Under the pieces are notes generated by a model. The model saw only the letters and a program-made list of their open reading frames with translations. It searched no databases and had not been told where the DNA came from. The position numbers and the translations under genes were made by a program. Of a stretch of DNA of 64,000 nt, positions 45,451 through 54,773 are shown piece by piece. This DNA comes from Pseudanabaena sp. FACHB-2040 (GTDB lineage Bacteria; Cyanobacteriota; Cyanobacteriia; Phormidesmidales; Phormidesmidaceae): contig NZ_JACJQO010000015.1 in the NCBI RefSeq assembly GCF_014696715.1, forward strand, positions 124,001 through 188,000, written 5' to 3'. The stretch's first letter is position 1, and every line of letters starts with the position of its first letter.

Positions 45451-46089
45451 ATGAAACGAATCTGGTTGGGCCTGGTGTGCCCTCTGTTGGTCTTTACGTT
45501 TCTGGCGGTGCTGGTTGCTGCCAACCCCGATGCCCTGACGTGGGACATTTCTCTAATGCGAATCCTTCACCCCTACGCCAATCCCAGGCTGGATCGGGTG
45601 GCTGCGATCGCAACCGATTTCGGCACAGAATGGGGCGTTATTCCCGCCACGCTCTTGCTAATCGCTCTAGCTCTGTGGCGGCAGCGCTGGCGCATTGCTA
45701 CCTACCTGGGCCTGACGCTAGTCGGCAGCAGCCTGCTCAACCGCACCCTCAAAGAGATTTGGCACCGCGCCCGCCCCGCTCTGTGGGAAGCGCTCAAACC
45801 CCACCTTGACTTCAGCTTCCCCAGCGGCCACGCCATGTCTAGCATGACCTTTGTGGCAGCCCTAATCTTGATCAACTGGCACCAGCCGCTCAGACCCTGG
45901 CTGATCGCCTACGGCGGCCTATTCGTTGCCGTCATCGGCTGGACTCGCCTATATTTGGGCGTGCATTTTCCGAGCGACATCCTGGCAGGCTGGATGCTCT
46001 CAATTGCCTTCACTGTAGGCGTAGGGCTGGTTGTGTTTGGAGATAGGCCAATACCGGATTCTGTAGAGCCAGTAGCGAACGATGAATGA
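45451..46089 (+). CDS. PAP2-family membrane phosphatase
   Basis: 212 residues, six membrane helices. The three catalytic motifs are present: KEIWHRARP (Lys and Arg), FSFPSGHAMSS and RLYLGVHFPSDILAG. It dephosphorylates a lipid phosphate such as phosphatidic acid or undecaprenyl diphosphate; which is unknown. Confidence 0.93.
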   Translation: MKRIWLGLVCPLLVFTFLAVLVAANPDALTWDISLMRILHPYANPRLDRVAAIATDFGTEWGVIPATLLLIALALWRQRWRIATYLGLTLVGSSLLNRTLKEIWHRARPALWEALKPHLDFSFPSGHAMSSMTFVAALILINWHQPLRPWLIAYGGLFVAVIGWTRLYLGVHFPSDILAGWMLSIAFTVGVGLVVFGDRPIPDSVEPVANDE

Positions 46090-46227
46090 CCGATGACGGG
46101 CGTGATTCAGCATTGGTTAGACTAAACACACTTGCTTGTTGCGATCGCATTCGCCTATGTCCGACCCTGCCACCGAGACCCTGCAACCACTGCTAGAACC
46201 GGCACAGTCAGACGAGGTGATTTTTCC

Positions 46228-46677
46228 TCAAAACATTAGCCCACCCTTTACCGTACTGGGCATCGAAACCAGCACATAAAGCACGCCCGTTCCCATTAGA
46301 GTAACCACCAGACTAAAGAGCAAAATCCAGCGGCTGCTGGGTTCGTAGGTGTCGCGCTCAATAGCCCGCTGCACCGAAAAGTAATGCCAGGTTGAGAGCA
46401 GCACAGTCAGCAAACCAATGCAGGCCAGCATTAAACCCAGTGCCCAGCCATAGCCAGTACCGGGAACATCGGGCGAGATTAGGTAGCGCAGCCGAGCAAT
46501 CAGCACGCCAAAACCAATCAGGGCAATGGCAGTACGCATCCAGGCCAAATAGGTGCGTTCGTTGGCCAAATGGTCGCGGATGCGCGAGCTGGACATCGTT
46601 TTAGCCGGGGACGGAGCGCTAGCTTGAGCAGCCGGTTCCTTTAGAGAGGCTTCAAACGGGGCATCGGAATTGGTCAT
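46228..46677 (-). CDS. DUF202 membrane protein, copy 4
   Basis: 149 residues from ATG 46677 (MTNSDAPFEASLKEPAAQ); a longer start would read into a G-rich repeat. Signature RDHLANERTYLAWMRTAIAL, then IGFG, and three membrane helices. Last gene of the rhodanese/YeeE operon, unlike the other three paralogues. Confidence 0.85.
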   Translation of the reverse strand: MTNSDAPFEASLKEPAAQASAPSPAKTMSSSRIRDHLANERTYLAWMRTAIALIGFGVLIARLRYLISPDVPGTGYGWALGLMLACIGLLTVLLSTWHYFSVQRAIERDTYEPSSRWILLFSLVVTLMGTGVLYVLVSMPSTVKGGLMF

Positions 46678-46680
46678 TTC

Positions 46681-46704
46681 AGGGAGTGGGCGAGTGGGCG
46701 AGTG
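46681..46704. repeat. G-rich repeat upstream of DUF202 copy 4
   Basis: AGGGAGTGGGCGAGTGGGCG lies just 5' of the start codon. Confidence 0.55.
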
Positions 46705-46715
46705 GCAGAGAAGAT

Positions 46716-47879
46716 CTAGTTCGACAGGCCAAAACTTGAGCGTAGCCTGACACCGAGGCCAGTGCCCAGCAGCGCAAAGGCAATCCACAGCCAGCCGTGC
46801 AGACTGGTGGAGGCTATGCCGCTAAAGTAGGCTCCCACGTTGCAGCCAAAGGCTAGCCAGGCTCCATAGCCCATCAGCAGGCCGCCGATCAGCGCGGCTA
46901 TAACCGCCAGCTTCGACGGGGGTTGGCGCAGTGCAAGCCGTCCAGCTAGGGCTGCCGCCAGAGACGCTCCCAGCACAATACCGAAATTCATTACCGAAGT
47001 TACGTCTGCAAATACGCTTGCCTGCAGCATTTGAGCGATCGCATCTTGACTCCAGAACTCACTGCTCTGCGGGTTCCAACCTAGAAGTTGAGCGATCTTG
47101 GCGCTCCACAAGGTAAAGCCCCAGGTCACGCCCCAGGGCCGACCGGCCAATACCAGGGTCAGGGTGTTGAGCAGGGCTAGTGCGATCGCACCCCACACCA
47201 GCGACCACGGGCCATAGAGAAAAGACCGCCAAGACAGCGGCTGCCACAGGGGCGTCTTCTCTGCCGCCAAGCGCTGCCAGTACCAGAGTCCGGCCGCCAA
47301 AGCTCCCAAAATAACGAGTTGTAGGGCCACTCCAGGCCAGCCCCACTGCACCAGAGAAATCGGTTCAGTTTTGGGTAGGCCCTGCCACAGGCCGTTGCTC
47401 AGCGTTCCCAAAAAGGAGCCTGTGCCAAAGGTCAGCAGGGTTAGCAGCATCATCGAGCTGCCGCCGCCAATGGTATAGAGGGTGCCGCAGGCACAGCCGC
47501 TGCCAAGCTGCATCCCCACCCCAAAGAGAAAAGCCCCGACCGCACCCTGCACCGCCACCGGAGCCACGGCCCCGCGCCCCACCTGATGCAGCAGTAGCGG
47601 CGCAAACAGAACCGTCGCCAGAGCCAGCATTAGCACCTGAGACAGCACGCCCCGCACATCGCGATTTACCAACAACCGGCGGTAAGACGAAGCAAAGCCA
47701 AAGCTGGCATGGTAGAGCGTCAGCCCCAGAAGCGTACCGATGAGAAACAGGGCGCTCTGCTTCCAGCCAAAGGGCAGCAGGCCCACCGTCAGCCCAGTCA
47801 GCAGAGCCAGCAGAATGAAGATCAAGGTGGTTTGCGATCGCGGCTTCAGCTGCTCTGGAAAATTAACGGACGAAGTCAT
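46716..47879 (-). CDS. YeeE/YedE (TsuA-like) sulfur-compound transporter
   Basis: 387 residues, about ten membrane helices. Signature loops QLGSGCACGTLYTIGGGS and AFGCNVGAYFSGIAS carry the cysteines that in the TsuA family line the thiosulfate path. Encoded between an exported rhodanese and DUF202. Thiosulfate or related sulfur uptake is inferred. Confidence 0.9.
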   Translation of the reverse strand: MTSSVNFPEQLKPRSQTTLIFILLALLTGLTVGLLPFGWKQSALFLIGTLLGLTLYHASFGFASSYRRLLVNRDVRGVLSQVLMLALATVLFAPLLLHQVGRGAVAPVAVQGAVGAFLFGVGMQLGSGCACGTLYTIGGGSSMMLLTLLTFGTGSFLGTLSNGLWQGLPKTEPISLVQWGWPGVALQLVILGALAAGLWYWQRLAAEKTPLWQPLSWRSFLYGPWSLVWGAIALALLNTLTLVLAGRPWGVTWGFTLWSAKIAQLLGWNPQSSEFWSQDAIAQMLQASVFADVTSVMNFGIVLGASLAAALAGRLALRQPPSKLAVIAALIGGLLMGYGAWLAFGCNVGAYFSGIASTSLHGWLWIAFALLGTGLGVRLRSSFGLSN

Positions 47880-47894
47880 CGCGGGTACCGACAG

Positions 47895-48137
47895 TTACGA
47901 CACGAGAGAAAATGAAACGGCTCGCCCTCTACCCCTGCGCGGCTTGGGCTGACCGCCATCATCGTTAGGAGCAGGGGTAGGCGAAGGAGTAGGGGTGGGT
48001 ATGCAGGCGGTTTCCGTATCAAGCCGTGAGGCTGTAGTTAAATTGCTGCTAGGGGTGCTTCTAGGGGCAGCCCCCACCGGCCCTGTGAAGCTAATAGTGA
48101 CTACGGCAATCAGCAAAATCAGGCATTTCAACATCAA
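47895..48137 (-). CDS. Small exported protein, 80 aa
   Basis: N-terminal signal (MLKCLILLIAVVTISFTGPV), then a disordered Thr/Pro-rich segment (PTPTPSPTPAPN) and a basic tail. Lies 15 bp before the YeeE gene on the same strand. No family recognised. Confidence 0.5.
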   Translation of the reverse strand: MMLKCLILLIAVVTISFTGPVGAAPRSTPSSNLTTASRLDTETACIPTPTPSPTPAPNDDGGQPKPRRGRGRAVSFSLVS

Positions 48138-48232
48138 AGCAGCTCCATCAATGAGGGTAAATAATGAGGCAGAAAAGCTGCCTACATCGCTATGAGCAAC
48201 CGCAGGCAGCCCGAATCGTCCACAGGAAGACT

Positions 48233-49183
48233 TTAGAGATCAGGGTCAACCCCAGTCTCCACCGGCAAATCGAGCTGGGCCGAATACTCCGTCCAAGATC
48301 CTTCATAGACCCGCACGTTGGGGTAGCCCAGCAGGTGCTTCAGCACCCCGTACTGCAGCGAGGCTTCCCGTCCGGTGCTGCAGGTCACAACAATGTCGTC
48401 ATTTTTGCTAATGCCGCGTCGATCCAGCAGCGCCTGAATTTCGCTTAAGGGCTTTAGCTGGTGGGGGTTGTCATCACCAACGGTAAAGCTGGGCCAGGGA
48501 ATATTTTTTGCACCGGGAATATGTCCGTTGCGAATGAATACGTCCTGCTCACCCGAAAAGAGGGCAGACGGACGCGGATCAATGAACTTAACCGACTGAT
48601 CCCTGACGTACTGGCGCACCTGGTCCAGCGTGACCCGCACCGAAGGATCATCCTTCACCGTAAAGTTACCTGCTGCATATTGGGGAAACTCGCGGGTGAC
48701 GGGTAGCCCTGCCCCTTGATAGCCCTTAAATCCGCCATCGAGAACGGCTAAGTCTTTGTGGCCGCTGCGCTCCAGCAGATAGGCCACCATTGAGGCACCC
48801 AAGACATTGGGGCCATCAGAGTAAACCACCACCTTGCTGGTATCGCTCACGCCTGACTGAGCAAACAGCGAGCCGAGCTTCTCTAGCTCCCAATACTGCA
48901 CCGGCAGGCGACCGTTGGGCCCACGAAATGTGCCATCGGCAATGTGAACAGCGTTGGGCACGTGCCCTTGAATGTAGTCCAGTGGATTGATCCGTACATC
49001 TAAGATGCGAAGGTTGGCATCGTTAGCGTGCTGCGACAGCCACTCGGGGCTGACATACTCCAGGCTAGTGGGGTTAGCGGCGCGACCCGGCAGAGAAACG
49101 CCCGGAATCAGAATTACTACCGCCAGCAGAGACGCTAAAAAGGTGGCTACAGCAGGCACCCATCGACCTAAACGAATTTGCAT
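48233..49183 (-). CDS. Exported two-domain thiosulfate sulfurtransferase (rhodanese)
   Basis: 316 residues. Signal peptide about 1-36. First rhodanese domain about 45-155 (inactive-type, IYSDGPN position has no Cys). Second domain about 180-300 with active-site loop VTCSTGREASLQ. Transfers sulfane sulfur outside the cytoplasm. First gene of rhodanese-80 aa-YeeE-DUF202, consistent with sulfur import. Confidence 0.92.
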   Translation of the reverse strand: MQIRLGRWVPAVATFLASLLAVVILIPGVSLPGRAANPTSLEYVSPEWLSQHANDANLRILDVRINPLDYIQGHVPNAVHIADGTFRGPNGRLPVQYWELEKLGSLFAQSGVSDTSKVVVYSDGPNVLGASMVAYLLERSGHKDLAVLDGGFKGYQGAGLPVTREFPQYAAGNFTVKDDPSVRVTLDQVRQYVRDQSVKFIDPRPSALFSGEQDVFIRNGHIPGAKNIPWPSFTVGDDNPHQLKPLSEIQALLDRRGISKNDDIVVTCSTGREASLQYGVLKHLLGYPNVRVYEGSWTEYSAQLDLPVETGVDPDL

Positions 49184-49506
49184 AATTGTCTCCTTCTCTA
49201 CAGGTGTTTTAGATATCCAGAGCAGGCCAACTACGCCTGCTGAGAAGCGGGTGAAGCGGCAGGTAGAGGCCCAGCTGTGGGCCGTTGGTCAGTGCTATTG
49301 ACGTTAAAGCAACGCTCAAATCAAAATTTAGCAGCAATCGAATCTTACTTGAACTGGAATTCGAATGTAAATCAGTTGAAAATATTTTTAGGGTGTGTCA
49401 ATATTCAAAAACCGATAAGCCGACCGGTTTACCGGTATATGCATTTATAAAAGGAATTTGAGATAAAGGCTCAGCAGTAGAGCTCTCTCAAGACACACAC
49501 GAAGTT
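49184..49506. other. Divergent promoter region, rhodanese versus 49507 gene
   Basis: 323 bp. ACCGGT occurs twice at 49423-49436, two bases apart (ACCGGTTTACCGGT), near TTTATAAAAGG. This is a likely regulator site for one or both directions. No gene. Confidence 0.5.
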
Positions 49507-49839
49507 ATGATTTTCTCAACGCTCTCATCTCAACCTTCTGCGAACAGGCTTCTCTCCAGCCAGCCCCAGACGCGCCTGCGACTGCGAATCTTTGCTCCTG
49601 ACTCCGTAGGCATCACTAGAGCGCTGGAAGAGTTGAGGGCCTGTTGCGGCATTTTGCTGCAGGCTGCACCAGCTCGATATCTGACCCGACAAGCCCCTCT
49701 CAGCACCAGCAGTTTGGCATTCGATCTAGATTTGCAAGGCCCTATCAACAGCATTCAACAGGCCTTGCGCCAGCTGCAAACCTTTCCCGTCACCATTCAG
49801 GGCAGAGCTAACCCCGATGGCGATGGCTGGCATTGTTAA
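49507..49839 (+). CDS. Hypothetical protein, 110 aa
   Basis: TRLRLRIFAPDS followed by a helix and LAFDLDLQGPINSIQQALRQ gives a beta-alpha-beta-beta-alpha-beta pattern, as in small ferredoxin-like or NIL-type modules. A true NIL assignment is uncertain. Ends in WHC. Divergent from the rhodanese gene. Confidence 0.6.
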   Translation: MIFSTLSSQPSANRLLSSQPQTRLRLRIFAPDSVGITRALEELRACCGILLQAAPARYLTRQAPLSTSSLAFDLDLQGPINSIQQALRQLQTFPVTIQGRANPDGDGWHC

Positions 49840-49903
49840 TGCATTTTGTCTTCACGCAGGTTCAGAGCCCAATATTTCCTCAGCTTTCCTCTCTGGTGAC
49901 TCT

Positions 49904-50146
49904 ATGGCAATTCCCATCCCCTACAGCGCTGCTGCCGAGGCTCCTGCTGCTGCATCCCCTCCACCCAAGCCGCGCCAGCGGCTACCTCACCGCTGGAGTC
50001 ATGGCCGTGGTTATGGTGTCATTGTGCTGCTGGCTCCGCTGGTTCTAGGCAGCTTTTTGCTAGTGCATCTACATGCTGTTTTTCAGAGGTGGCTGCAAAT
50101 GGCTTCATTTACCTTTCAAGCCTCTTTTGAGGAAACCCACGACTAA
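49904..50146 (+). CDS. Small single-span membrane protein, 80 aa
   Basis: Start set at MAIPIPYSAAAEAP. A Pro/Ala-rich N-terminus is followed by a membrane helix (GVIVLLAPLVLGSFLLVHLH) and a short tail. Downstream of the 49507 gene with a 64-bp gap, so probably co-transcribed. Confidence 0.5.
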   Translation: MAIPIPYSAAAEAPAAASPPPKPRQRLPHRWSHGRGYGVIVLLAPLVLGSFLLVHLHAVFQRWLQMASFTFQASFEETHD

Positions 50147-50415
50147 CTCCTACCGCTTTGAAACGCTGCAAGTCCATGCCAGCTTGGCCTAGCCGCACTT
50201 TCCCCACAATTACTATGCCTTTTGAGTGGAGGCAGATATGGCGGGTCCTCAATATCTAGTTAGTTGGTTTCGGCGCATCCTAGGCTGCAATGTGGCGGCT
50301 GTCGTAAATATTCGGCCAAAATTAAGAATTTAGAAGCTAACCAGGCAAGCTACCCACAAATGTCCCTATTCTCTGAAGGAGCCGTTTTGCTGCTTATCGA
50401 GACTTAGGGTTACCC

Positions 50416-51480
50416 ATGCAAATTGATTTTCATCACGGCGTCACCTATGTCTGCGCCCGCCTGGCCGGATTTGAGCACGCTGCGGCTAACATCGTGGCCT
50501 ACTGCGCCCAGTACGTCGATGACTCTATTAGTGCAGGGCTGATTCGGTTTGACAATGGGGCCATGTTTAACCGCATTAGCTCAGCGCATAAGATGTTGGA
50601 CTACCGCAACTTTCGGGAGCTAGCCAACAGCCGAGTCTGGATTCCGTTTCACTTTCTTCCCGGCAATGGCGGCCTGCCTGCCGGACAAGACCCTGAGGGC
50701 AGCTTTGTAGATAAGCTCATCTGCCGCCCCAATAGCCCAGTTGCCCAAGCAATGGTGCAGGAGTGCATCCGCCATCGGCACAAGCCCTATGGGCTATATC
50801 GCCTCGGCATTACTCTGCACGTTTATGCCGATACCTGGGCTCATCAGGGATTTGCTGGGGTTAACCATCGGATCAACTGTGCCAATGATTTAGTAGACAG
50901 CAACAATATTCCCGATCAGAGCCTGATCAACCGGCTTCAGAGCTTTTTCATTGGGGAAGCTTTGCCGCTAGGGCATGGATCTGTTTTGGGCAACCCTGAC
51001 AAGCCCTTTTTACGCTGGGGCTACACCAATGGGCGCGGAGAAAAGGTTGTGCGAGACAACCCCAGAGACTTTTTAGAAGCCGCTGACCAGATGTATCAAG
51101 CAATGCAGCGATTTCGGGCAGCCGATCCAGAGGCTCCGGTGTCGGGCTTGCCTGAGCCAGATAGATCGTTAATCGCTCACATGCTGTCGTCTATTACCGA
51201 TATTAAGGGGGAGATGCGTCACCAAACCTGGCTAACCGCCATTGCCGCTGGGAAGTTTAGCTTTGGCCCAGCAAAAATCAGCTACGCGGCCAAAGGCCGG
51301 GGATCTTGGAAGTATCAGGCGCTGCGCGTAGAAGAAGGTTGCGATCGCAATGACACCAAAATTCCCTACTCCCCTGATTTCCTCAGCAGCCACTGGAAGC
51401 TGTTTCACGATGCGCTGAAGGCTCATCACTTCTTTATCATCCACGAGCTTCTGCCTCAGTACGGTATTTGCGTAGCGTAG
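50416..51480 (+). CDS. DUF6765-like protein
   Basis: 354 residues, no signal peptide. MQIDFHHGVTYVCARLAGFEHAAA, YCAQYVDDS, SSAHKMLDYRN and LGITLHVYADTWAHQGFAG match the DUF6765 type. The spaced His/Asp residues resemble metal-dependent S1/P1 nuclease or phospholipase C folds, but enzymatic activity is not established. Standalone gene. Confidence 0.82.
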   Translation: MQIDFHHGVTYVCARLAGFEHAAANIVAYCAQYVDDSISAGLIRFDNGAMFNRISSAHKMLDYRNFRELANSRVWIPFHFLPGNGGLPAGQDPEGSFVDKLICRPNSPVAQAMVQECIRHRHKPYGLYRLGITLHVYADTWAHQGFAGVNHRINCANDLVDSNNIPDQSLINRLQSFFIGEALPLGHGSVLGNPDKPFLRWGYTNGRGEKVVRDNPRDFLEAADQMYQAMQRFRAADPEAPVSGLPEPDRSLIAHMLSSITDIKGEMRHQTWLTAIAAGKFSFGPAKISYAAKGRGSWKYQALRVEEGCDRNDTKIPYSPDFLSSHWKLFHDALKAHHFFIIHELLPQYGICVA

Positions 51481-51526
51481 GTTTCGCACACACAGATTTG
51501 CGGGTGCGATCGCATCTTCAAAAACC

Positions 51527-52174
51527 TTACTTGGTGTCAGCAACACTGTTCCTACTGAGTGATGGAACGTTTTGATTGGATGATTCATAGGGAGGGCGAT
51601 ACATCCCTGTCATGGAATAGGTGTCAGTAATTTTGATCGAGCAATATTCCTGAAAGCCGTGACGTTTGTAGAAGGAAAGATTGCGGGAGTTAGAAGAGAC
51701 TAGGTAGCACGGAAGCTGATGTTGGTCTGCATAATCAAGAGCAGGCTGGATTAAACTATGCCCTAAACCCTGTCCCCGCGCCGAGGATTTCAGCCCCAGA
51801 AAAAACACCTCACATCGACTTTGCTGCGGTTCGTGTTTGCCAACTTGCTCAATCAGATATTGCCAAAATTGAGCCATTTCTTCTCCAACTCGCTCTGCAA
51901 TGATTTGAGCAATCTCCTTCAGCATCTGTTCAAACGTCTCATCAAAAATATCCACGTCCGCTGGATACCATAGGCAAGCGCCTTGCAGATTGGGTGCTAA
52001 AGCAATTCTGCCGCGTTTTCTAGCATCTGCTACAAATGGTTCAAAAAACGCTTGTATGCTGGATAAGCGACCACTGCTTTGATTAAAGACCATCTCAAAG
52101 CTTGGATCATCGGCAAAGGATTCTGCCAACACCTGAGCAAGCGTACTGATCGAAGAAGTAGAGACTTCTAGCAT
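51527..52174 (-). CDS. GNAT-family N-acetyltransferase
   Basis: 215 residues from ATG 52174. Acetyl-CoA-binding motif A: FLGLKSSARGQGLGHSLIQP; motif B: LVSSNSRNLSFYKRHGF. Substrate unknown. It lies 64 bp downstream of the DNA glycosylase on the same strand. Confidence 0.87.
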   Translation of the reverse strand: MLEVSTSSISTLAQVLAESFADDPSFEMVFNQSSGRLSSIQAFFEPFVADARKRGRIALAPNLQGACLWYPADVDIFDETFEQMLKEIAQIIAERVGEEMAQFWQYLIEQVGKHEPQQSRCEVFFLGLKSSARGQGLGHSLIQPALDYADQHQLPCYLVSSNSRNLSFYKRHGFQEYCSIKITDTYSMTGMYRPPYESSNQNVPSLSRNSVADTK

Positions 52175-52237
52175 CGATGGATTCCTCACAGGCTGGGTGA
52201 AATTTAACGAAGGTTATAGGTCACGATCCTCATGATG

Positions 52238-52897
52238 CTAGTTGGGCAGTAATTCGAGACTGCGCCATAAATACCAGGTGGCAATCGTACAGTAGGGCTT
52301 CCACTTCTGCCCTATCTGCTCAACTGCTTTCTTATCTGGTAAGTCTGCTAATTGATAGGCTCGACGAACGGCTGTCCGAACGCCTAAATCATCGGCTGGC
52401 AAAACATCCCAACGATGTAGTCGAAAAATCAGCAGCATTTGTGCTGTCCATCGGCCAATGCCTTTGACCTGCGTCAGCTGTTGAATCACCGCTTCATCGT
52501 TCATCTCCTTTAGCTCGTCTAATGTGGGCAATCCTTCTAAAACTTTCTGTGCCAAGTCTTTGAGGTAAACGACTTTAGAGCGAGATAGCCCTGCCCGTCT
52601 CAGCGCGTCATCATCCGTGTTGAGAACATCTTCTGCTGTGGGAAACGATTGCTCTGGATAAAGCTCTAGAAACCGACGATAGATAGCTGCGGCTGCTTTT
52701 CCTGAGATTTGTTGATAGATAATTGATTCACACAAGCTTAAGAATACGTCGCCAGTTTGCTGTTCCTGTATTAGGGTACAGTCACCAACCTGGTCGACGA
52801 TGGCTGCTAGTACGGCATCCGCTTGTCTAAGTACCTCAATCGCAGTTTTGTAATCAGGGTGAGTGAAACCCTGCTCTGCTATACGGTTAGTCTTCAT
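52238..52897 (-). CDS. DNA-3-methyladenine glycosylase, AlkA/HhH-GPD type
   Basis: 219 residues. SLCESIIYQQISGKAAAAIY, then the helix-hairpin-helix LTQVKGIGRWTAQMLLIF and catalytic Asp in DVLPADDLGVRTAV. Removes alkylated bases. Seven bp after the Ogt gene, so the two form an alkylation-repair pair. Confidence 0.92.
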   Translation of the reverse strand: MKTNRIAEQGFTHPDYKTAIEVLRQADAVLAAIVDQVGDCTLIQEQQTGDVFLSLCESIIYQQISGKAAAAIYRRFLELYPEQSFPTAEDVLNTDDDALRRAGLSRSKVVYLKDLAQKVLEGLPTLDELKEMNDEAVIQQLTQVKGIGRWTAQMLLIFRLHRWDVLPADDLGVRTAVRRAYQLADLPDKKAVEQIGQKWKPYCTIATWYLWRSLELLPN

Positions 52898-52904
52898 TAG
52901 GTGA

Positions 52905-53450
52905 TCAGCCTACTACAGGCAAGGTAACGCCTTCGTGGTTGAGAAGCCATTGCTTACGCTCAAGTCCACCTCCGTATCCTACTAATTTCGCATTTGCCCC
53001 AATGACGCGATGGCAGGGAACCACGATCGCAACTGGGTTGACTGCGTTTGCCAAGCCCACAGCGCGGGCAGCTGTGGGTTTTCCGATCTTTGCTGCCAGT
53101 TCTCCATAGGCGATTGTCTCTCCGCTCGGAATCGCTCGGAGCGCTGACCAAACCTGTTGCTGAAAAGGCGTTCCTTCTGCACTGACAGGAATGCGGTCGA
53201 GCGCTTGATAGTCCCCTGCAAAGTAGGCTTGGAGTAATTCCGTGAAACCCTGTGGATTCTTGGCTCGACGCATTTGAAATTGCCCATAGCGTCGCGTGAG
53301 CCGTTGCATCAACTGGGGTCGCTCGCTCTCGTAGTAAAGGGCACAGAGGGCTGATTGATCGGCCACTAACACTAATAGGAGTGCCCCAATTTCTGTCTTT
53401 AACTCATCCCATAACAGTTCCATCTTATTCATGCCTAAATACAGCTGCAT
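52905..53450 (-). CDS. ogt: Methylated-DNA--protein-cysteine methyltransferase (Ogt type)
   Basis: About 181 residues; ATGs at 53450, 53432 and 53423 are all possible. The core is FQQVWSALRAIPSGETIAYG, then the helix ARAVGLANAVNP and the acceptor Cys in IVVPCHRVIG. It repairs O6-methylguanine by suicide transfer. Divergent from the TetR gene across the repeated operator. Confidence 0.93.
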   Translation of the reverse strand: MQLYLGMNKMELLWDELKTEIGALLLVLVADQSALCALYYESERPQLMQRLTRRYGQFQMRRAKNPQGFTELLQAYFAGDYQALDRIPVSAEGTPFQQQVWSALRAIPSGETIAYGELAAKIGKPTAARAVGLANAVNPVAIVVPCHRVIGANAKLVGYGGGLERKQWLLNHEGVTLPVVG

Positions 53451-53510
53451 GGGAGCAAACGGCAAGAGATTCTAAACCTCTTCGTGCGCTACACTAACGT
53501 TTTGCTTGCA

Positions 53511-53560
53511 TTTTTGTCGGACTCGTCAAGAATATACGTTTTTGTCGGACTCGTCAAGAA
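53511..53560. promoter_or_regulatory. Two 28-bp-spaced direct repeats, likely TetR operator
   Basis: Two identical 22-bp copies, beginning at 53511 and 53539, share the core TTGTCGGACTCGTCAA, which is itself a near-palindrome. They lie in the 120-bp gap between ogt (minus) and tetR (plus), placed to control both. Confidence 0.75.
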
Positions 53561-53583
53561 CGAAACTCTAGCCACTCACTACC

Positions 53584-54162
53584 ATGCCTCGACCTCGTTC
53601 TTTTGACTCAGATGCTGTGACCGATAAGCTATGTGAGTATTTTTGGGAACATGGGTACAGCGCCGTGTCTCTGGATGATCTAGCGCGGCAGTTAGGGATA
53701 AAGCGCGGCAGCTTGTTCAATGCCTTTGGCTCTAAGGAGGCGCTGCTCTATGCTGCGTTTGAGCGGTATGGGCGAACATTTCAAGGCAATTACAAAACCG
53801 CTCATCGGGGCAGGAAGGCGATTGTGGAGTATTTTGATAATGCGATCGCACTTGCGACCAATCAAGGAATGGGACGAGGCTGCTTCTTAGTGAATTTGCT
53901 CATGTCTCAAGAAATTCCAACTCCTGAGCTTCAGCAAGCCCTCGATCAAGATGTTGCGTTTATCAGAGAATTTTTTACCGACCATTTGCATCAGGCTCAG
54001 CAGGAGCAGGATCTGCTTCCTACCGTATCTATTGCCGCCGGGGTTGATGCGCTGTTTGGAGCAATGGTCGGGTTATTTGCCCTAGCTCGAATGAGAGCAA
54101 GCCCTGTCATGGTAGAAGAATTTGTTCACAACAATCTAAGGGGATTGTTTACTGCGTATTAG
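53584..54162 (+). CDS. TetR-family transcriptional regulator
   Basis: 192 residues. N-terminal helix-turn-helix: LCEYFWEHGYSAVSLDDLAR, then QLGIKRGSLFNAFGSKEALL. The C-terminal ligand domain is helical (AIALATNQGMGRGCFLVNLL, ... IAAGVDALFGAMVGLFALAR), with a Cys in the GCF motif. Probably controls itself and the ogt/glycosylase/GNAT genes through the direct repeats (inference). Confidence 0.92.
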   Translation: MPRPRSFDSDAVTDKLCEYFWEHGYSAVSLDDLARQLGIKRGSLFNAFGSKEALLYAAFERYGRTFQGNYKTAHRGRKAIVEYFDNAIALATNQGMGRGCFLVNLLMSQEIPTPELQQALDQDVAFIREFFTDHLHQAQQEQDLLPTVSIAAGVDALFGAMVGLFALARMRASPVMVEEFVHNNLRGLFTAY

Positions 54163-54557
54163 ACGATACCTCTATTTTGGTCAGCCGACGAAGAACTAAA
54201 CGCTCTGTTTCAAGAACTCTCATAGTCGAACACCTCGCTATTGGTGTCTAACAACTCAAATCAGCGGCCGCAGAAAGCTCAAAACAAGCAGAGAAAGCAA
54301 CACTCAGTCTGCCTGCTGCATTAGACGACAAAACGCAATATTTTGTGATCAGAATTCCTGTGGCGCTCAGTTTTACAGGTAAAACAGCCTCAGCAAAAGG
54401 ATTATTGGCATGCTGAGACTCAGCAGGCGCTTAGTCTTGCTCCTACCCGGCTCACTATACTTGCTCTGCGAGATGATTACAGCAACAAGCAGAACTTAGG
54501 ATAGGACAATCTGCCTCAAAGAGGCACTGGCTTTGGGATCACATTTGGAGAGAGACT
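54163..54557. other. Intergenic region after tetR
   Basis: About 395 bp with no supported gene, tRNA or clear repeat. Confidence 0.5.
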
Positions 54558-54773
54558 ATGAGGGGCAAAGACGGACGCGATCGCAAGGAAACCCGGTATG
54601 AGTTCAATCAGCGCGAGCTCAACCGCGTCAACGCTAACCGGCAGTATCAGCGGCGGTGCAGTGAATGCCTTCACTGGAGAGGCACTTCCCTCAACGACAT
54701 CAGCGCTTATTGCGCTCAGCACCATAGAAGCACCCCTTGCACCTACCACTGCTCTCTATGGCAGCACCGATGA
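54558..54773 (+). CDS. Doubtful small ORF, 71 aa
   Basis: A GGAGAGAG motif precedes the ATG. Basic N-terminus (MRGKDGRDRKETRYEFNQRE), then Cys/His residues (CSECLHW, YCAQHH, CTYHC) that could bind zinc. No homologue recognised. Overlapping frames and a minus-strand fragment compete for this DNA. Confidence 0.3.
   Translation: MRGKDGRDRKETRYEFNQRELNRVNANRQYQRRCSECLHWRGTSLNDISAYCAQHHRSTPCTYHCSLWQHR

Noticed and set aside
46158-46280. 40-codon plus-strand ORF (MSDPATETLQPL...)
   Set aside because: Runs into the convergent DUF202 gene, too short and without support.
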